Positions 33,317-41,698 of a DNA stretch of 64,000 nucleotides are shown piece by piece. Numbering within the stretch: the stretch's first letter is position 1; each line of letters opens with the position of its first letter. Origin of the DNA: Tunturibacter empetritectus (GTDB lineage Bacteria; Acidobacteriota; Terriglobia; Terriglobales; Acidobacteriaceae); NCBI RefSeq assembly GCF_040358985.1, contig NZ_CP132932.1, positions 4,650,001 through 4,714,000 on the forward strand, written 5' to 3'. The translations under genes were made by a program, and so were the position numbers. The notes beneath the pieces are model-generated. The model saw only the letters and a program-made list of their open reading frames with translations, had not been told where the DNA came from and ran no database searches.

Positions 33317-34431
33317 GCGGCACGCTCGATCTGACGGACCAACTGTCGGGGCGGTTGGCCTTCGAGTGCCTTGGCGATCGCCGCGATGTGCTCGGGCGTG
33401 TTGCCGCAGCAGCCACCGGCGATGTTGATCAAGCCTGCCCGTGCGAAGTCGCCGAGATAACGCGCCATATCTTGCGGTCCGAGATCGAAGCCGGTCTCGG
33501 AGAGGGGATTCGGCAAGCCGGCATTCGGGTAGCACGAGATCGCCACGTCCGCTTTTGTTGCGAGCTCGTCCAGGAACGGATACATCAGATCGGGGCCGAG
33601 GGAGCAGTTGAGCCCAACGGACAAAGGCTTCACGTGTTGCACTGCATTCCAGAAGGCCTCCGTGGTCTGCGCGGAGATCAGCGTCTCGCCGCCGCGTCCT
33701 ACGGCCGCGGAGATCATCACAGGCAGCTCCTTGTTGTTCGCGGTAAGGCCGTCCTGGTCGAAGACCTCGCGAATGGCAACGAGCGCCGCCTTGGCGTTCA
33801 GAGAATCGAAGATTGTCTCGACCAGCAACAGATCGGAGCCACCTGCTATGAGTGCACGCACCTGCTGCATGTATGCGTTTTTCACCTGGTCGAATGTGAC
33901 GACGCGAAAGCCCGCATCGTCGGCGTCGGGCGAGTTCGAGAGAGAGACGGTCAGCGGACCGATCGCTCCTGCCACAAAGCGCTGGCGCCCGGTTTCGTTC
34001 GCGACGCGGTCGGCCCATTCGCGACACTGCCGCGACGACTGCTCGTTGATCTCCCACGCCAGATTGTTGAGCATCGGATCGTCGATGATCTTCTGGTAGA
34101 ACTCCGGATCTTTGCGGCCGCCGTGTTCGCGGGGATCGTCTACGAAGAACTCGCTCTGAGTAATGCTGGTCGCACCAAAGGTGTTGGTCTCGATGATGTC
34201 CGCACCGGCTTCGAGAAACCTGCGATGAATGTCGCAGATCATCTTCGGCTGGGTCAGGGAGAAGAGATCGCCGTTGTTGAGCAGGTCCTTGGTCGAGTCC
34301 TTGAATCGCTCGCCGCGGATGTCAGCTTCCTTCATGCCGTAGGTGCGGATCGTCGTGCCCATCGCTCCGTCGATAATGGCAATTCGGCTCTTGAAGATCT
34401 TTTCAAGGGGATGTTGGTTAGCTGTTTTCAT
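33313..34431 (-). CDS. metH: methionine synthase homocysteine-binding domain (split MetH, part 1)
   Basis: 372 residues from the ATG at 34431 (MKTANQHPLEKIF); an upstream in-frame start at 34497 adds unconserved residues. This is the homocysteine S-methyltransferase barrel: IIDGAMGTTI at the start, and zinc cysteines in GLNCSLGPD and GGCCGNTPEHI. In E. coli it is the first domain of a single 1200-residue MetH. Here it ends exactly where the domain ends, 4 bp into the next gene. Subunits presumably assemble in trans. It lies 124 bp after nuoI on the same strand. Confidence 0.95.
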   Translation of the reverse strand: MKTANQHPLEKIFKSRIAIIDGAMGTTIRTYGMKEADIRGERFKDSTKDLLNNGDLFSLTQPKMICDIHRRFLEAGADIIETNTFGATSITQSEFFVDDPREHGGRKDPEFYQKIIDDPMLNNLAWEINEQSSRQCREWADRVANETGRQRFVAGAIGPLTVSLSNSPDADDAGFRVVTFDQVKNAYMQQVRALIAGGSDLLLVETIFDSLNAKAALVAIREVFDQDGLTANNKELPVMISAAVGRGGETLISAQTTEAFWNAVQHVKPLSVGLNCSLGPDLMYPFLDELATKADVAISCYPNAGLPNPLSETGFDLGPQDMARYLGDFARAGLINIAGGCCGNTPEHIAAIAKALEGQPPRQLVRQIERAA

Positions 34432-34554
34432 CTTTATTTGATGTCCTTCACTGGTTGCGCGGTGCGTTGTCGCGCCCGTCGTAGTGCGGAGAGCCACCGG
34501 GACTCACCGTCAGGTTCTGTAAACATCAACGTGGATCTTTTAGGCGCGAATCTC

Positions 34555-35058
34555 TTAGGCCAGGATCTCTGCCTGGTCTTTCTGGGACCGCACGGCATCG
34601 GGAAGCGCTGGTGTGGGAATGAGCAGGTCTTCCTTGCGCATGACGAGGGTCGTGGCGTTGAGGCTGGCAAGCTCGAACCCGTGACCGTGGGTGATGGCGT
34701 CGGTGGGGCAGGCCTCGACACAGTAGCCGCAGAAGATGCAGCGGTTGTAGTCGATGTTGTAGACCTTAGCGTAACGCTCGGCCGAGGAGATGCGGGTCTC
34801 TTCGGTGTTCTCTGCGGCCTCGATGTAGATGCAGTTCGAGGGGCAGGCGGCAGCACAAAGGAAGCAGGCAACACACTTTTCGAGGCCGTTCTCGTCGCGC
34901 TGGAGTTGGTGCTTGCCGCGGAAGCGCTCCTCAAATTTGGCTCCGCGCATGGGACCTTTGCCGTCGGGATAGTTCTCGACTTCGGTCGGCTGGAAGACCT
35001 GCTTCATCGTGATGCTCATTCCCTTGGCAATGGCTGCGGCGTCGCGGACGATAGACAT
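34555..35058 (-). CDS. nuoI: NADH-quinone oxidoreductase subunit I (isolated)
   Basis: 167 residues from the ATG at 35058; the longer frame adds sequence unlike NuoI. Two [4Fe-4S] motifs: C62, C65, C68, C72 and C107, C110, C113, C117, each CxxCxxCxxxCP. The flanks FRGKHQLQRDENGLEKC and ERYAKVYNIDYNRCIFCGYC are characteristic of NuoI, which carries electrons between clusters in complex I. No other nuo gene is in the window, so it either serves a complex encoded elsewhere or a different membrane oxidoreductase. Confidence 0.95.
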   Translation of the reverse strand: MSIVRDAAAIAKGMSITMKQVFQPTEVENYPDGKGPMRGAKFEERFRGKHQLQRDENGLEKCVACFLCAAACPSNCIYIEAAENTEETRISSAERYAKVYNIDYNRCIFCGYCVEACPTDAITHGHGFELASLNATTLVMRKEDLLIPTPALPDAVRSQKDQAEILA

Positions 35059-35097
35059 GCCTTGAGTATACGACGGGGGCGCGGTAGGCTGAAAGCC

Positions 35098-35649
35098 ATG
35101 AAAAGCGCCTGCCTCACCCTCTCGATGCTCGTAAGTCTTTGCTTTGCCGGAGTGATCGCTGTCGAGGCGCGCGCTCAGACGGTTCCGATGGGGGTAATGG
35201 CGGAGCACCAGCACGCTCCTGCGCAGCCTTCGACGAGCCTGATGTTAACCGTGGATGGCAAGGCGACGACGCTGTCGGTTGCGGATCTATCGGCAATGCC
35301 GCAGACGACGATCACCGTTCACAACGAGCACACTAAGGCGGATGAGACCTACTCCGGTGTGTTGCTGGGGACACTCCTGGCGAAGGTTGGATTGCTCGTG
35401 GATAAGACGACGCACCAGAAGATGTTGCGAAGTTACCTCGTGGCGGAGGGGACGGATAAGTATTGGGTGCTTTATTCGGTTACAGAGATTGAGGGGTCAG
35501 AACATAACGGCACTGTGATCGTTGCGACCAGTATGGGAGGCAAGCCGCTGGGGGAAGATGGGCAGTTCAAGCTTGTCGATAGTGAAGACAAGAAGCCGCA
35601 GCGTTGGGTACGGAATCTAAGTGCGATTACAGTGAAGAGCGCGGAGTAG
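35098..35649 (+). CDS. secreted molybdopterin-oxidoreductase-fold protein lacking the metal cysteine
   Basis: 183 residues from the ATG at 35098; the much longer open frame upstream is antisense to metH. Signal peptide residues 1-27 (ending ARAQ). The body, LMLTVDGKATTLSVADLSAMP to SGVLLGTLLAKVGL and WVRNLSAITV, resembles a short sulfite-oxidase-type domain. The mature part has no cysteine, so it cannot ligate molybdenum in the usual way. Likely a binding protein of unknown partner. It is divergent from nuoI by 39 bp. Confidence 0.8.
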   Translation: MKSACLTLSMLVSLCFAGVIAVEARAQTVPMGVMAEHQHAPAQPSTSLMLTVDGKATTLSVADLSAMPQTTITVHNEHTKADETYSGVLLGTLLAKVGLLVDKTTHQKMLRSYLVAEGTDKYWVLYSVTEIEGSEHNGTVIVATSMGGKPLGEDGQFKLVDSEDKKPQRWVRNLSAITVKSAE

Positions 35650-35778
35650 TGCCGGGTGCTCTCATAATGTACGTGATGTACGTGGCGCCTTCGGCGGCAT
35701 CAAATATCTCAGGTTTCACAATTCTTCATCCCCAGGGCGCGTAGTCTGGGTTGCACTCTCTGACCGCTGGAGGTCCCG

Positions 35779-37047
35779 ATGCGAAAGAAAACACCTCGTC
35801 AGACTCTGCAGTACGCTATCAAAAGCTTCGATGCCAATGGCATGCCCCAGCAGCCGGGCACAGCGAACGATCAGCCAATCTTTTCGCAGCCTAAACCTTC
35901 TCCCGATCCCGTTAGCTTCAAAGATCCAGTTACGGATCAGAAGTATCAAGGAATCGCCAAGGTTGAACCCGTGCCGCCACCTGCCGGTGGTGCGGTCGAA
36001 CCGATCGTCACCCTGGAACAAGCGTATGGACTTGCGGGCGCTGGCGTCGTCAAAGCGATTCAACAGGCGAAGCAGATTGTGTTTCACTCGGTTGGCGACA
36101 CCGGCAGCGTAACCGGGCCAGACACTCAGTCGCTGGTTGCCGACAAGATGGTCTCCGACTTCAGCGAAGCCAACCCGGCCGATGTTCCCTCGTTCTTTTT
36201 CCACTTGGGCGACGTGGTCTATTACTTTGGCGAAAGCACTTACTACTACGACCAGTTCTTCGAGCCTTACCGCGACTATCCTGCGCCCATCTTTGCGATC
36301 GCGGGCAATCATGACGGTGTTGTCTACCCGAACGATCCTGCGCCCACGTTGGATGCGTTTCTGCGTAACTTCTGCTCGGCTACAGCGGCCCAGTCGCCGG
36401 ACTCAGGGAATCTTCTTCGCACAACGATGATTCAGCCCGGCGTGTACTTCACGCTGGAGGCTCCGTTTGTGCGCATCCTCGGCCTCTACAGCAATGTGTT
36501 GGAAGATCCCGGCGTCATCTCCGGCGAGAACGGGCAGAACACCGTGCTGGATAATCGCCAGATTGCATTTCTAACGGCTGCGCTGAAGCGGGTGAAGAGT
36601 GAAAAATTTTCAGGCGCGGTAATTATCGCGGTGCATCACCCTCCGTTCACTGGAGGCGTCGAGCATGGTGGCAGCCCGCTGATGCTTGCGGATATTGACG
36701 GAGCCTGCACCGCGGCGGGAGTGTGGCCACACGCGGTCTTCTCCGGCCATGCGCATAACTACCAGCGGTACACGCGCACGGTCAACAAGCTCCAGATACC
36801 GTTTATCGTCGCGGGTTGCGGAGGGCATAATCCGCTTTCAGCGATGCGGGGCACTTTTCGAACGCCGTACAAGATCGACAATACGCTGACGCTGGAGAGC
36901 TACGATGCCACCGACTACGGATATCTTCGCGTGATCGTGAATGCGACGACGATGACGGTCGAATATCATCCGGAGAGCGACGGGAGCACCACCAAGACTC
37001 CGAACGATGTCGTGACGATTACGCTTGCCACCCACACGGTCAGCTGA
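35779..37047 (+). CDS. calcineurin-like metallophosphoesterase
   Basis: 422 residues, ATG at 35779 after CTGGAGG. No signal peptide. The dinuclear metal motifs are present in order: VGDTGS (near residue 97), HLGDVVYY, GNHDG (near 176), HHPPF and GHAHNYQR. This spacing resembles purple-acid-phosphatase-like and other metallophosphoesterases that cleave phosphomono- or diesters. N-terminal residues 1-90 are an unassigned Pro-rich segment. Substrate unknown. It converges on the UbiD-like gene. Confidence 0.92.
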   Translation: MRKKTPRQTLQYAIKSFDANGMPQQPGTANDQPIFSQPKPSPDPVSFKDPVTDQKYQGIAKVEPVPPPAGGAVEPIVTLEQAYGLAGAGVVKAIQQAKQIVFHSVGDTGSVTGPDTQSLVADKMVSDFSEANPADVPSFFFHLGDVVYYFGESTYYYDQFFEPYRDYPAPIFAIAGNHDGVVYPNDPAPTLDAFLRNFCSATAAQSPDSGNLLRTTMIQPGVYFTLEAPFVRILGLYSNVLEDPGVISGENGQNTVLDNRQIAFLTAALKRVKSEKFSGAVIIAVHHPPFTGGVEHGGSPLMLADIDGACTAAGVWPHAVFSGHAHNYQRYTRTVNKLQIPFIVAGCGGHNPLSAMRGTFRTPYKIDNTLTLESYDATDYGYLRVIVNATTMTVEYHPESDGSTTKTPNDVVTITLATHTVS

Positions 37048-37073
37048 ATCTTCGGCGGGAGAGTTGTTTAGTT

Positions 37074-38663
37074 TTACTCGATGCCGAGCTTCCTCCACAG
37101 GGCATCGACTTTTGCCTTTACTTCTGCATCCATGGTTAGCATGGGCGGCCAGGGGCGATCGAAGCCTTCGGCGGCCCACTTGCGCGTGGCGTCGATGCCC
37201 ATCTTGCTGCCGAAGTTGGGCAGGCGGCTGGCGTGGTCGAGCGAGTCGACGGGGCCGAGGGTGAACTGGATGTCGCGCTCGGGGTCGATGTTGTTGGCGG
37301 TGCGAAGGGTGACTTCGGCAAGGTCCTGGACGTCGCAGTCTTCGTCGACAACGATGATGCATTTGGTGAACATCGCCTGACCCATAGCCCAGATGCCGTT
37401 CATGATCTTGCGTGCGTGACCCGCATACGATTTTTTGATCGAGACGATCATGAGGTTGTGGAAGACACCTTCGGCAGGAAGATTGACGTCGACGATCTCC
37501 GGCAGTGTCAGTTGCATAAGCGGAAGAAAGATGCGCTCGACAGCCTTGCCCATCCAGGCGTCTTCCATGGGTGGCTTGCCTACGAGGGTGGCTGCGTAGA
37601 TGGGGTCTTTGCGGTGGGTGATGCAGGTGATATGGAAGACGGGGTACTCGTCCTGCATGGTGTAGAAGCCGGTGTGGTCGCCAAAAGGGCCTTCGGTGCG
37701 GAGCTCGCCTAGCTCAACGTATCCTTCGAGGATGTACTCGGCGTTGGCTGGGACTTCAAGGTCTACGGTCTCGGCTTTGACTAATTCGAGCGGCTTCTGG
37801 CGGAGGAAGCCGGCGATAAGGTACTCCTCGACGTCGGGTGGGGCGGGCACGATGGCGCTGAAGGTGGTGGCAGGGTCGGTGCCGATGGCTACGGCCACAT
37901 CCATGCGGTCTTCGCGGATCCTGGTGACGGTGGTGGTGGTGAGGGTGTCGAGAGAGGATGCGGCAGCGGTACCGCCGGCGGTGATGGCCATCAGATCGAC
38001 GCGGGCCGCGGAGTCGGGAGAGGATTCGCGGAGCCGCTCGCGCATGTGTTCCGCGGCGACCTTCTGACGCTGCCAGTGCATGCCGGTGGTCTTGCCGTCG
38101 TAGACCTGCATGCGGTACATACCTACATTGCGCTTGCCGGACTTTGGGTCGCGGGTGATGACGCAGGGCAGTGTGATGAAGGGCCCACCATCCTGCGGCC
38201 ACGTCTTAAGGATTGGGAGTTCGAGAAGATTGACCTCTTCGCCGCGATGGATGACTTGTTTGCAGGGGGCGTCTTTGGCGGAGACGACTTTAGGAAAGAA
38301 GCTGCCTATCTCGGACAGCATTGGCAGAAGCTTGAGCTTGTCCATGAAGTTGGTTGGCATCTGCGGCTTGATAAGGGTGCGGATGCGGTCGGCGATAGCG
38401 TCGAGCGAGTCAGTCTCGAGCGCAAGCCTCATGCGGCGTTCGCTGCCGAACTGATTCATCAGGACGCGAGCACCAGGATAGCCTTCGACGTTTTCGAAGA
38501 GAAGCGCGGGGCCGCCGGCCTTCGCCGTGCCTCGACCTAGTTTGGCGGTGCGGTCGGCGATCTCTGCCATCTCGAGATCCGGCGAGACCTCAATGGTGAT
38601 GCGCTTCAGTTCTCCGGCCTTCTCAAGCTGCTTAATCCATTCGCGTAGATCGTTGTAGGCCAA
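37074..38663 (-). CDS. UbiD family decarboxylase
   Basis: 529 residues from a TTG at 38663, chosen because AGGAGAGAGAA directly precedes it and the protein then begins AYNDLREWIKQLEKAGEL like other UbiD proteins. UbiD enzymes reversibly decarboxylate aromatic or alpha,beta-unsaturated acids with prenylated FMN. Motifs include GSERRM, VGMYRMQVYDGKTTGMHW, the catalytic-region glutamates in GPFGDHTGFYTMQDEYP and CIIVVDEDCDVQDL. It could be 4-hydroxy-3-polyprenylbenzoate decarboxylase in quinone synthesis. No UbiX flavin prenyltransferase is nearby. Confidence 0.95.
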   Translation of the reverse strand: MAYNDLREWIKQLEKAGELKRITIEVSPDLEMAEIADRTAKLGRGTAKAGGPALLFENVEGYPGARVLMNQFGSERRMRLALETDSLDAIADRIRTLIKPQMPTNFMDKLKLLPMLSEIGSFFPKVVSAKDAPCKQVIHRGEEVNLLELPILKTWPQDGGPFITLPCVITRDPKSGKRNVGMYRMQVYDGKTTGMHWQRQKVAAEHMRERLRESSPDSAARVDLMAITAGGTAAASSLDTLTTTTVTRIREDRMDVAVAIGTDPATTFSAIVPAPPDVEEYLIAGFLRQKPLELVKAETVDLEVPANAEYILEGYVELGELRTEGPFGDHTGFYTMQDEYPVFHITCITHRKDPIYAATLVGKPPMEDAWMGKAVERIFLPLMQLTLPEIVDVNLPAEGVFHNLMIVSIKKSYAGHARKIMNGIWAMGQAMFTKCIIVVDEDCDVQDLAEVTLRTANNIDPERDIQFTLGPVDSLDHASRLPNFGSKMGIDATRKWAAEGFDRPWPPMLTMDAEVKAKVDALWRKLGIE

Positions 38664-39013
38664 TTCTCTCTCCTGCTGATGCTGGTGCGGCGGGAGGATT
38701 GTTGTCCCCCTATCCCGTGAAGTGTGCAAACTCTTAGAACGAAACGCTTTATGGGTGTACTTGTAGCTGACTAGCCTGTTGTTCTCTTTCAGTTTAGCTG
38801 GTAGCAGGGGGTGGTTGCGTCAAGTACCCTCCTTGAGTTTCAGAGGATGGATTGTCCTCGCCTCTTTTTGGAGGGTTGAGGCACGAACGCATTCCAAGCT
38901 GTGTGCAGGTTAGCTCCCGCTGGGAACATACGCACACCTTGTAGGTGTCTAACAACGTACAGCCGTATTCCTCGCTGGATGCGCATCTGAGATCCGAAGG
39001 TTGGAGGTGCTCC
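38664..39013. other. 350-bp divergent intergenic region
   Basis: Between the UbiD-like gene and tonB, so it holds both promoters. A short perfect inverted repeat ACACCT-TGT-AGGTGT lies at 38934-38948, 66 bp before tonB. I see no other structure, RNA gene or coding region. Confidence 0.45.
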
Positions 39014-39736
39014 ATGTTTGAGGACAGTCTGGTTGAGTCGCGTGTTGCTGAAGTGTCGTCGAGCAAACGTTGGACGACCGTGGCGTCGATTGGCCTGCAA
39101 TTTGCCATTGCCGGCCTTGTGATCGCTTTGCCCCTGCTGCATCCGGAGGCGCTGCCGTTTTCTATTGAAGCGCCTAAGATGCTCCTGCCGCTATTGCCGA
39201 AGCCTCCTGCGCCTCCGTTGCGGGTGCAGCAGGTCACAGAGGCCGCTTCGAGTTTTGCGACAGCTACGCCGTCTCAGCCGGCGATCATCTCAACGCTGCT
39301 GCCGGGCAGAGAAGTTTCTGCGGCCGAAGAGCCTGCGCTTCTCTCTCCGGACAACATGGGGATGCGCGGGTTGCCGATTGGGATTGTTACCGAAGAATGT
39401 GAGCCGCATCCTAGTGTGTCCATTGGGACGGGAGGAGCTCCGCATAAGACGATTAATGTCTCGACAGGGGTTTCGCAGGGATTGCTGATTGCGCCGATTC
39501 GTCCGGTGTATCCGGCGATTGCCAGAGCTGCTCATGTGGAAGGATCGGTGGTCGTGGAGGCGGTCATCTCGCGAGGTGGAACCATCGAGAGTCTGCATGT
39601 GCTCAGCGGGCCGATGATGCTGCAAAGCGCGGCGATGGATGCGATACGAGCGGCGCGATACCGGCCTTATCAGCTAAATGGGGAAGCTGTGGAGGTGCAG
39701 ACAACGATTACCGTTAATTTTCGGATGGGTGGCTGA
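39014..39736 (+). CDS. TonB-family energy transducer
   Basis: 240 residues from the ATG at 39014 with GGAGG 7 nt before it; an upstream GTG frame is not needed. A membrane anchor at about residues 21-42 (VASIGLQFAIAGLVIALPLL) is followed by a Pro-rich periplasmic segment (LPLLPKPPAPPL) and the C-terminal TonB domain: PIRPVYPAIARAAHVEGSVVVEA, LSGPMMLQSAAMDAIRAARYRP and ITVNF. It couples the proton-motive force to outer-membrane receptors. ExbB/ExbD are not adjacent. Confidence 0.93.
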   Translation: MFEDSLVESRVAEVSSSKRWTTVASIGLQFAIAGLVIALPLLHPEALPFSIEAPKMLLPLLPKPPAPPLRVQQVTEAASSFATATPSQPAIISTLLPGREVSAAEEPALLSPDNMGMRGLPIGIVTEECEPHPSVSIGTGGAPHKTINVSTGVSQGLLIAPIRPVYPAIARAAHVEGSVVVEAVISRGGTIESLHVLSGPMMLQSAAMDAIRAARYRPYQLNGEAVEVQTTITVNFRMGG

Positions 39737-39754
39737 AGCAACAGAATGACTCGA

Positions 39755-39842
39755 GTCCCTGCCGAACGGGCCTCCTGTGCTCAGTCACTCATAAACGAAG
39801 ACTGGTTTGCTGGGACCGATTCAGCGGTCACTTTCGTGACGG
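39755..39842. repeat. dispersed repeat family A, broken copy
   Basis: Retains the opening GTCCCTGCCGAACGGGCCTCC and a later GCGGTCACTTTCGTGACG, with unrelated sequence between. It lies between tonB and the convergent DedA-rhodanese gene. Confidence 0.6.
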
Positions 39843-39849
39843 GTCCGAC

Positions 39850-40872
39850 TTACATTGACGGGACGGCGGTTTTTGAGTCGACTGGAAGAATCTTCTCGAC
39901 GACATCGGTGCTTGGCGCCTCGGTAACATAGTCAACCAGTGGAAAGCCTGCTTCCTTCCAGCCATCAAAACCGCCGCGGAGTGGACGGACGCGGTAGACA
40001 CCCATCTTGTGCAGCTGCAAGGCGAGCTTGGCGCTGGTCTCTTCGCTGGGGCAGGTGCAGTAGAGGATCACATCGCGATCGCGGGGGATGATCTCGCTGT
40101 GAGCCTTGAGTTCGTTGGGGCCGATGCGGAGCGCTCCGGGAAGCACACGCGGATCGGGGAGATAGTCGAGAGGATGACGCAGATCGACGATGAAGGGTGG
40201 CGTATTGCCGCTGGCCTCGGCTGCGTCAAGCATTGCCTTCAGCTCGGTGGGCTCCAGGCGCAGCTCGCGAACCTGCTGGAGGAACTTGCGCTGCTTCCAG
40301 ATACGGTGAGCCAGGAAGCCCAGAACCATTAGAGCGAAGATTACGAAGGCAAAGTGGCCGAGCCAGTGAAAGAACGGAGCACTCTTCTTCGCGAGGTCGC
40401 CGAAGAACCGGCCAGCGAGGATGAAGGTCTCTCCCCAGATCAGCGAGCCGGCGAGATCCCACATGAGGAACTTCGAGTAGGGCATCCCGGTCTGACCGGC
40501 GATGGGAGCAGCGACAGTGCTGAGGCCGGGGACAAACTTGGCGAAGAGCAAGGTGACCGGGCCGCGGCGGGTAAAGTAGCCTTCGGTCTTGCTGACGCAG
40601 GTAGAGGCTTCAAATGACAGGCGGCAGAGGAGCTTCAGCACGCTGTTGCCGTAACGACGGCCGAGGGCGAACCAAATGGTGTCCGCAATGAGACAAGCGA
40701 ACAGAACCGCAATCACGATATAGAGGTGGCTGACCGTGTGGGTTGCGCTGAGGGTGCCCGCGGTGAGCAGGACCGGGATACTTGGAATCGGGATGCCGAC
40801 CTGCTCCACCAATACCCAAAGGAAGACGATCAGGTAGGCGTAGTGGACGAAGAATGCGAGTGCGATCGGCAT
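39850..40872 (-). CDS. DedA-family membrane protein fused to a rhodanese domain
   Basis: 340 residues. The N-terminal 200 residues are DedA-like: LVEQVGIPIPSIPVLLTAG, the re-entrant segment AKFVPGLSTVAAPIAGQTGMP and several membrane helices; these proteins scramble or transport lipids. Residues 215-310 are a rhodanese domain with the active cysteine in ILYCTCPSEETSA and the loop FDGWKEAGFPLVDY. The rhodanese part probably faces the cytoplasm. An Rx-type basic residue in the DedA motif is Lys rather than Arg. Single-gene unit. Confidence 0.93.
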   Translation of the reverse strand: MPIALAFFVHYAYLIVFLWVLVEQVGIPIPSIPVLLTAGTLSATHTVSHLYIVIAVLFACLIADTIWFALGRRYGNSVLKLLCRLSFEASTCVSKTEGYFTRRGPVTLLFAKFVPGLSTVAAPIAGQTGMPYSKFLMWDLAGSLIWGETFILAGRFFGDLAKKSAPFFHWLGHFAFVIFALMVLGFLAHRIWKQRKFLQQVRELRLEPTELKAMLDAAEASGNTPPFIVDLRHPLDYLPDPRVLPGALRIGPNELKAHSEIIPRDRDVILYCTCPSEETSAKLALQLHKMGVYRVRPLRGGFDGWKEAGFPLVDYVTEAPSTDVVEKILPVDSKTAVPSM

Positions 40873-40938
40873 AGGAGTGTACGTACTAAAGATGATTGGA
40901 GGCCGCAGTTGGATGCGAACTCCTGCTCTTTAACATAC

Positions 40939-40969
40939 ACAGCCCGGACGCTTCGCGCGACCGGGCTGT
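40939..40969. terminator. 9-bp stem hairpin after dps
   Basis: ACAGCCCGG (40939-40947) pairs with CCGGGCTGT (40961-40969) around a 13-nt loop. It is 65 bp beyond the dps stop on the minus strand, with no strong T-run. Confidence 0.6.
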
Positions 40970-41033
40970 CTGATGAGGCTAAAAGCCAGGATTCACAGAC
41001 ATCCGGGCCAATCCTCGCCTGTTGTTCGAGGAT

Positions 41034-41630
41034 CTACTTTTCCAGGATCAACGGCATCTCGACCAGGTGCTGACCGATGAACCAGGACTGGAGTTCATTG
41101 GGGCGCAGAATGTCGCTGACGACCAGATCGTTTGTGCCCTGGTCGCCGGCCTTATCTGCCGCCTCGGAGATGTCGAGGCAGCTCTGAATAATGATCTTGT
41201 GGGCTTCGAGGAGGCGAGAGATCTGTACCGGCACCTCTTCCCTGCCGCGTGGCGGCCGCTGGATGCGGGTGATCTCCGCAACGTCGCCACCCATGGCGAT
41301 GGTGACTCCGCCCAGAAGCTGAATGCGCTCGGCAATGGTATCTACCATCTCGATCTGCTCGTCGAAATGCTTGTCGAAGAGGAGATGAAGCTGGTAGAAG
41401 GTCGGTCCGGAGACCTGCCAGTGGTGCTTCTTATACATATCGCGCAGTGCGATCGAGTCGGCCAGAAGTTGATTGAGCTGGGCGACCATCTCGGCGCGAA
41501 CCTTTGCGCTCAGCGGGTGAGGCATGTCCTCGACCACGGAACCATACTTCTGAATCTCTTTCGCCTGTGCGTGCCAGTGCGGCGCTACGTTCGCGGCGCT
41601 CGAACTTACCTTCTTGATTGCAACTGCCAT
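41034..41630 (-). CDS. dps: Dps-like DNA-binding ferritin
   Basis: 198 residues. A ferritin-like dodecamer-forming protein that binds iron and protects DNA in stress. The ferroxidase-site motif is intact: KKHHWQVSGPTFYQLHLLFDKHFDEQIEMVD, seen here as HHWQVSG followed by DKHFDEQIEMVDTIAERI. The N-terminal 40 residues are extended and charged (MAVAIKKVSSSAAN), as in Dps proteins that bind DNA. The upstream efflux genes are on the same strand, 68 bp away, and it may be the last gene of their transcript. Confidence 0.93.
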   Translation of the reverse strand: MAVAIKKVSSSAANVAPHWHAQAKEIQKYGSVVEDMPHPLSAKVRAEMVAQLNQLLADSIALRDMYKKHHWQVSGPTFYQLHLLFDKHFDEQIEMVDTIAERIQLLGGVTIAMGGDVAEITRIQRPPRGREEVPVQISRLLEAHKIIIQSCLDISEAADKAGDQGTNDLVVSDILRPNELQSWFIGQHLVEMPLILEK

Positions 41631-41698
41631 CTTCCACCTCGTGAGAACTACCTTCCAGCTCTCAGATGCCTCGGAGACCGCGGTGGTTTCCCTCTCGC

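Noticed and set aside
33300..33330. Frameshift or disrupted metH
   Set aside because: Both parts are intact at domain boundaries and overlap by exactly GTGA, as in coupled operon genes.
33317..34057. Extension of the second MetH frame upstream of 33316
   Set aside because: It is out of frame with, and antisense in character to, the real homocysteine-domain gene on the same strand; the GTGA overlap gives a clean start.
34432..34554. SAM, SAH or cobalamin riboswitch upstream of metH
   Set aside because: The 123-nt gap has GC-rich potential stems but none of the aptamer core sequences I can recognise, and it is short for a cobalamin aptamer.
33259..35097. 796-codon plus-strand frame ending in the molybdopterin-fold protein
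   Set aside because: It runs antisense through metH and nuoI; only the part from the signal peptide at 35098 looks like a protein.
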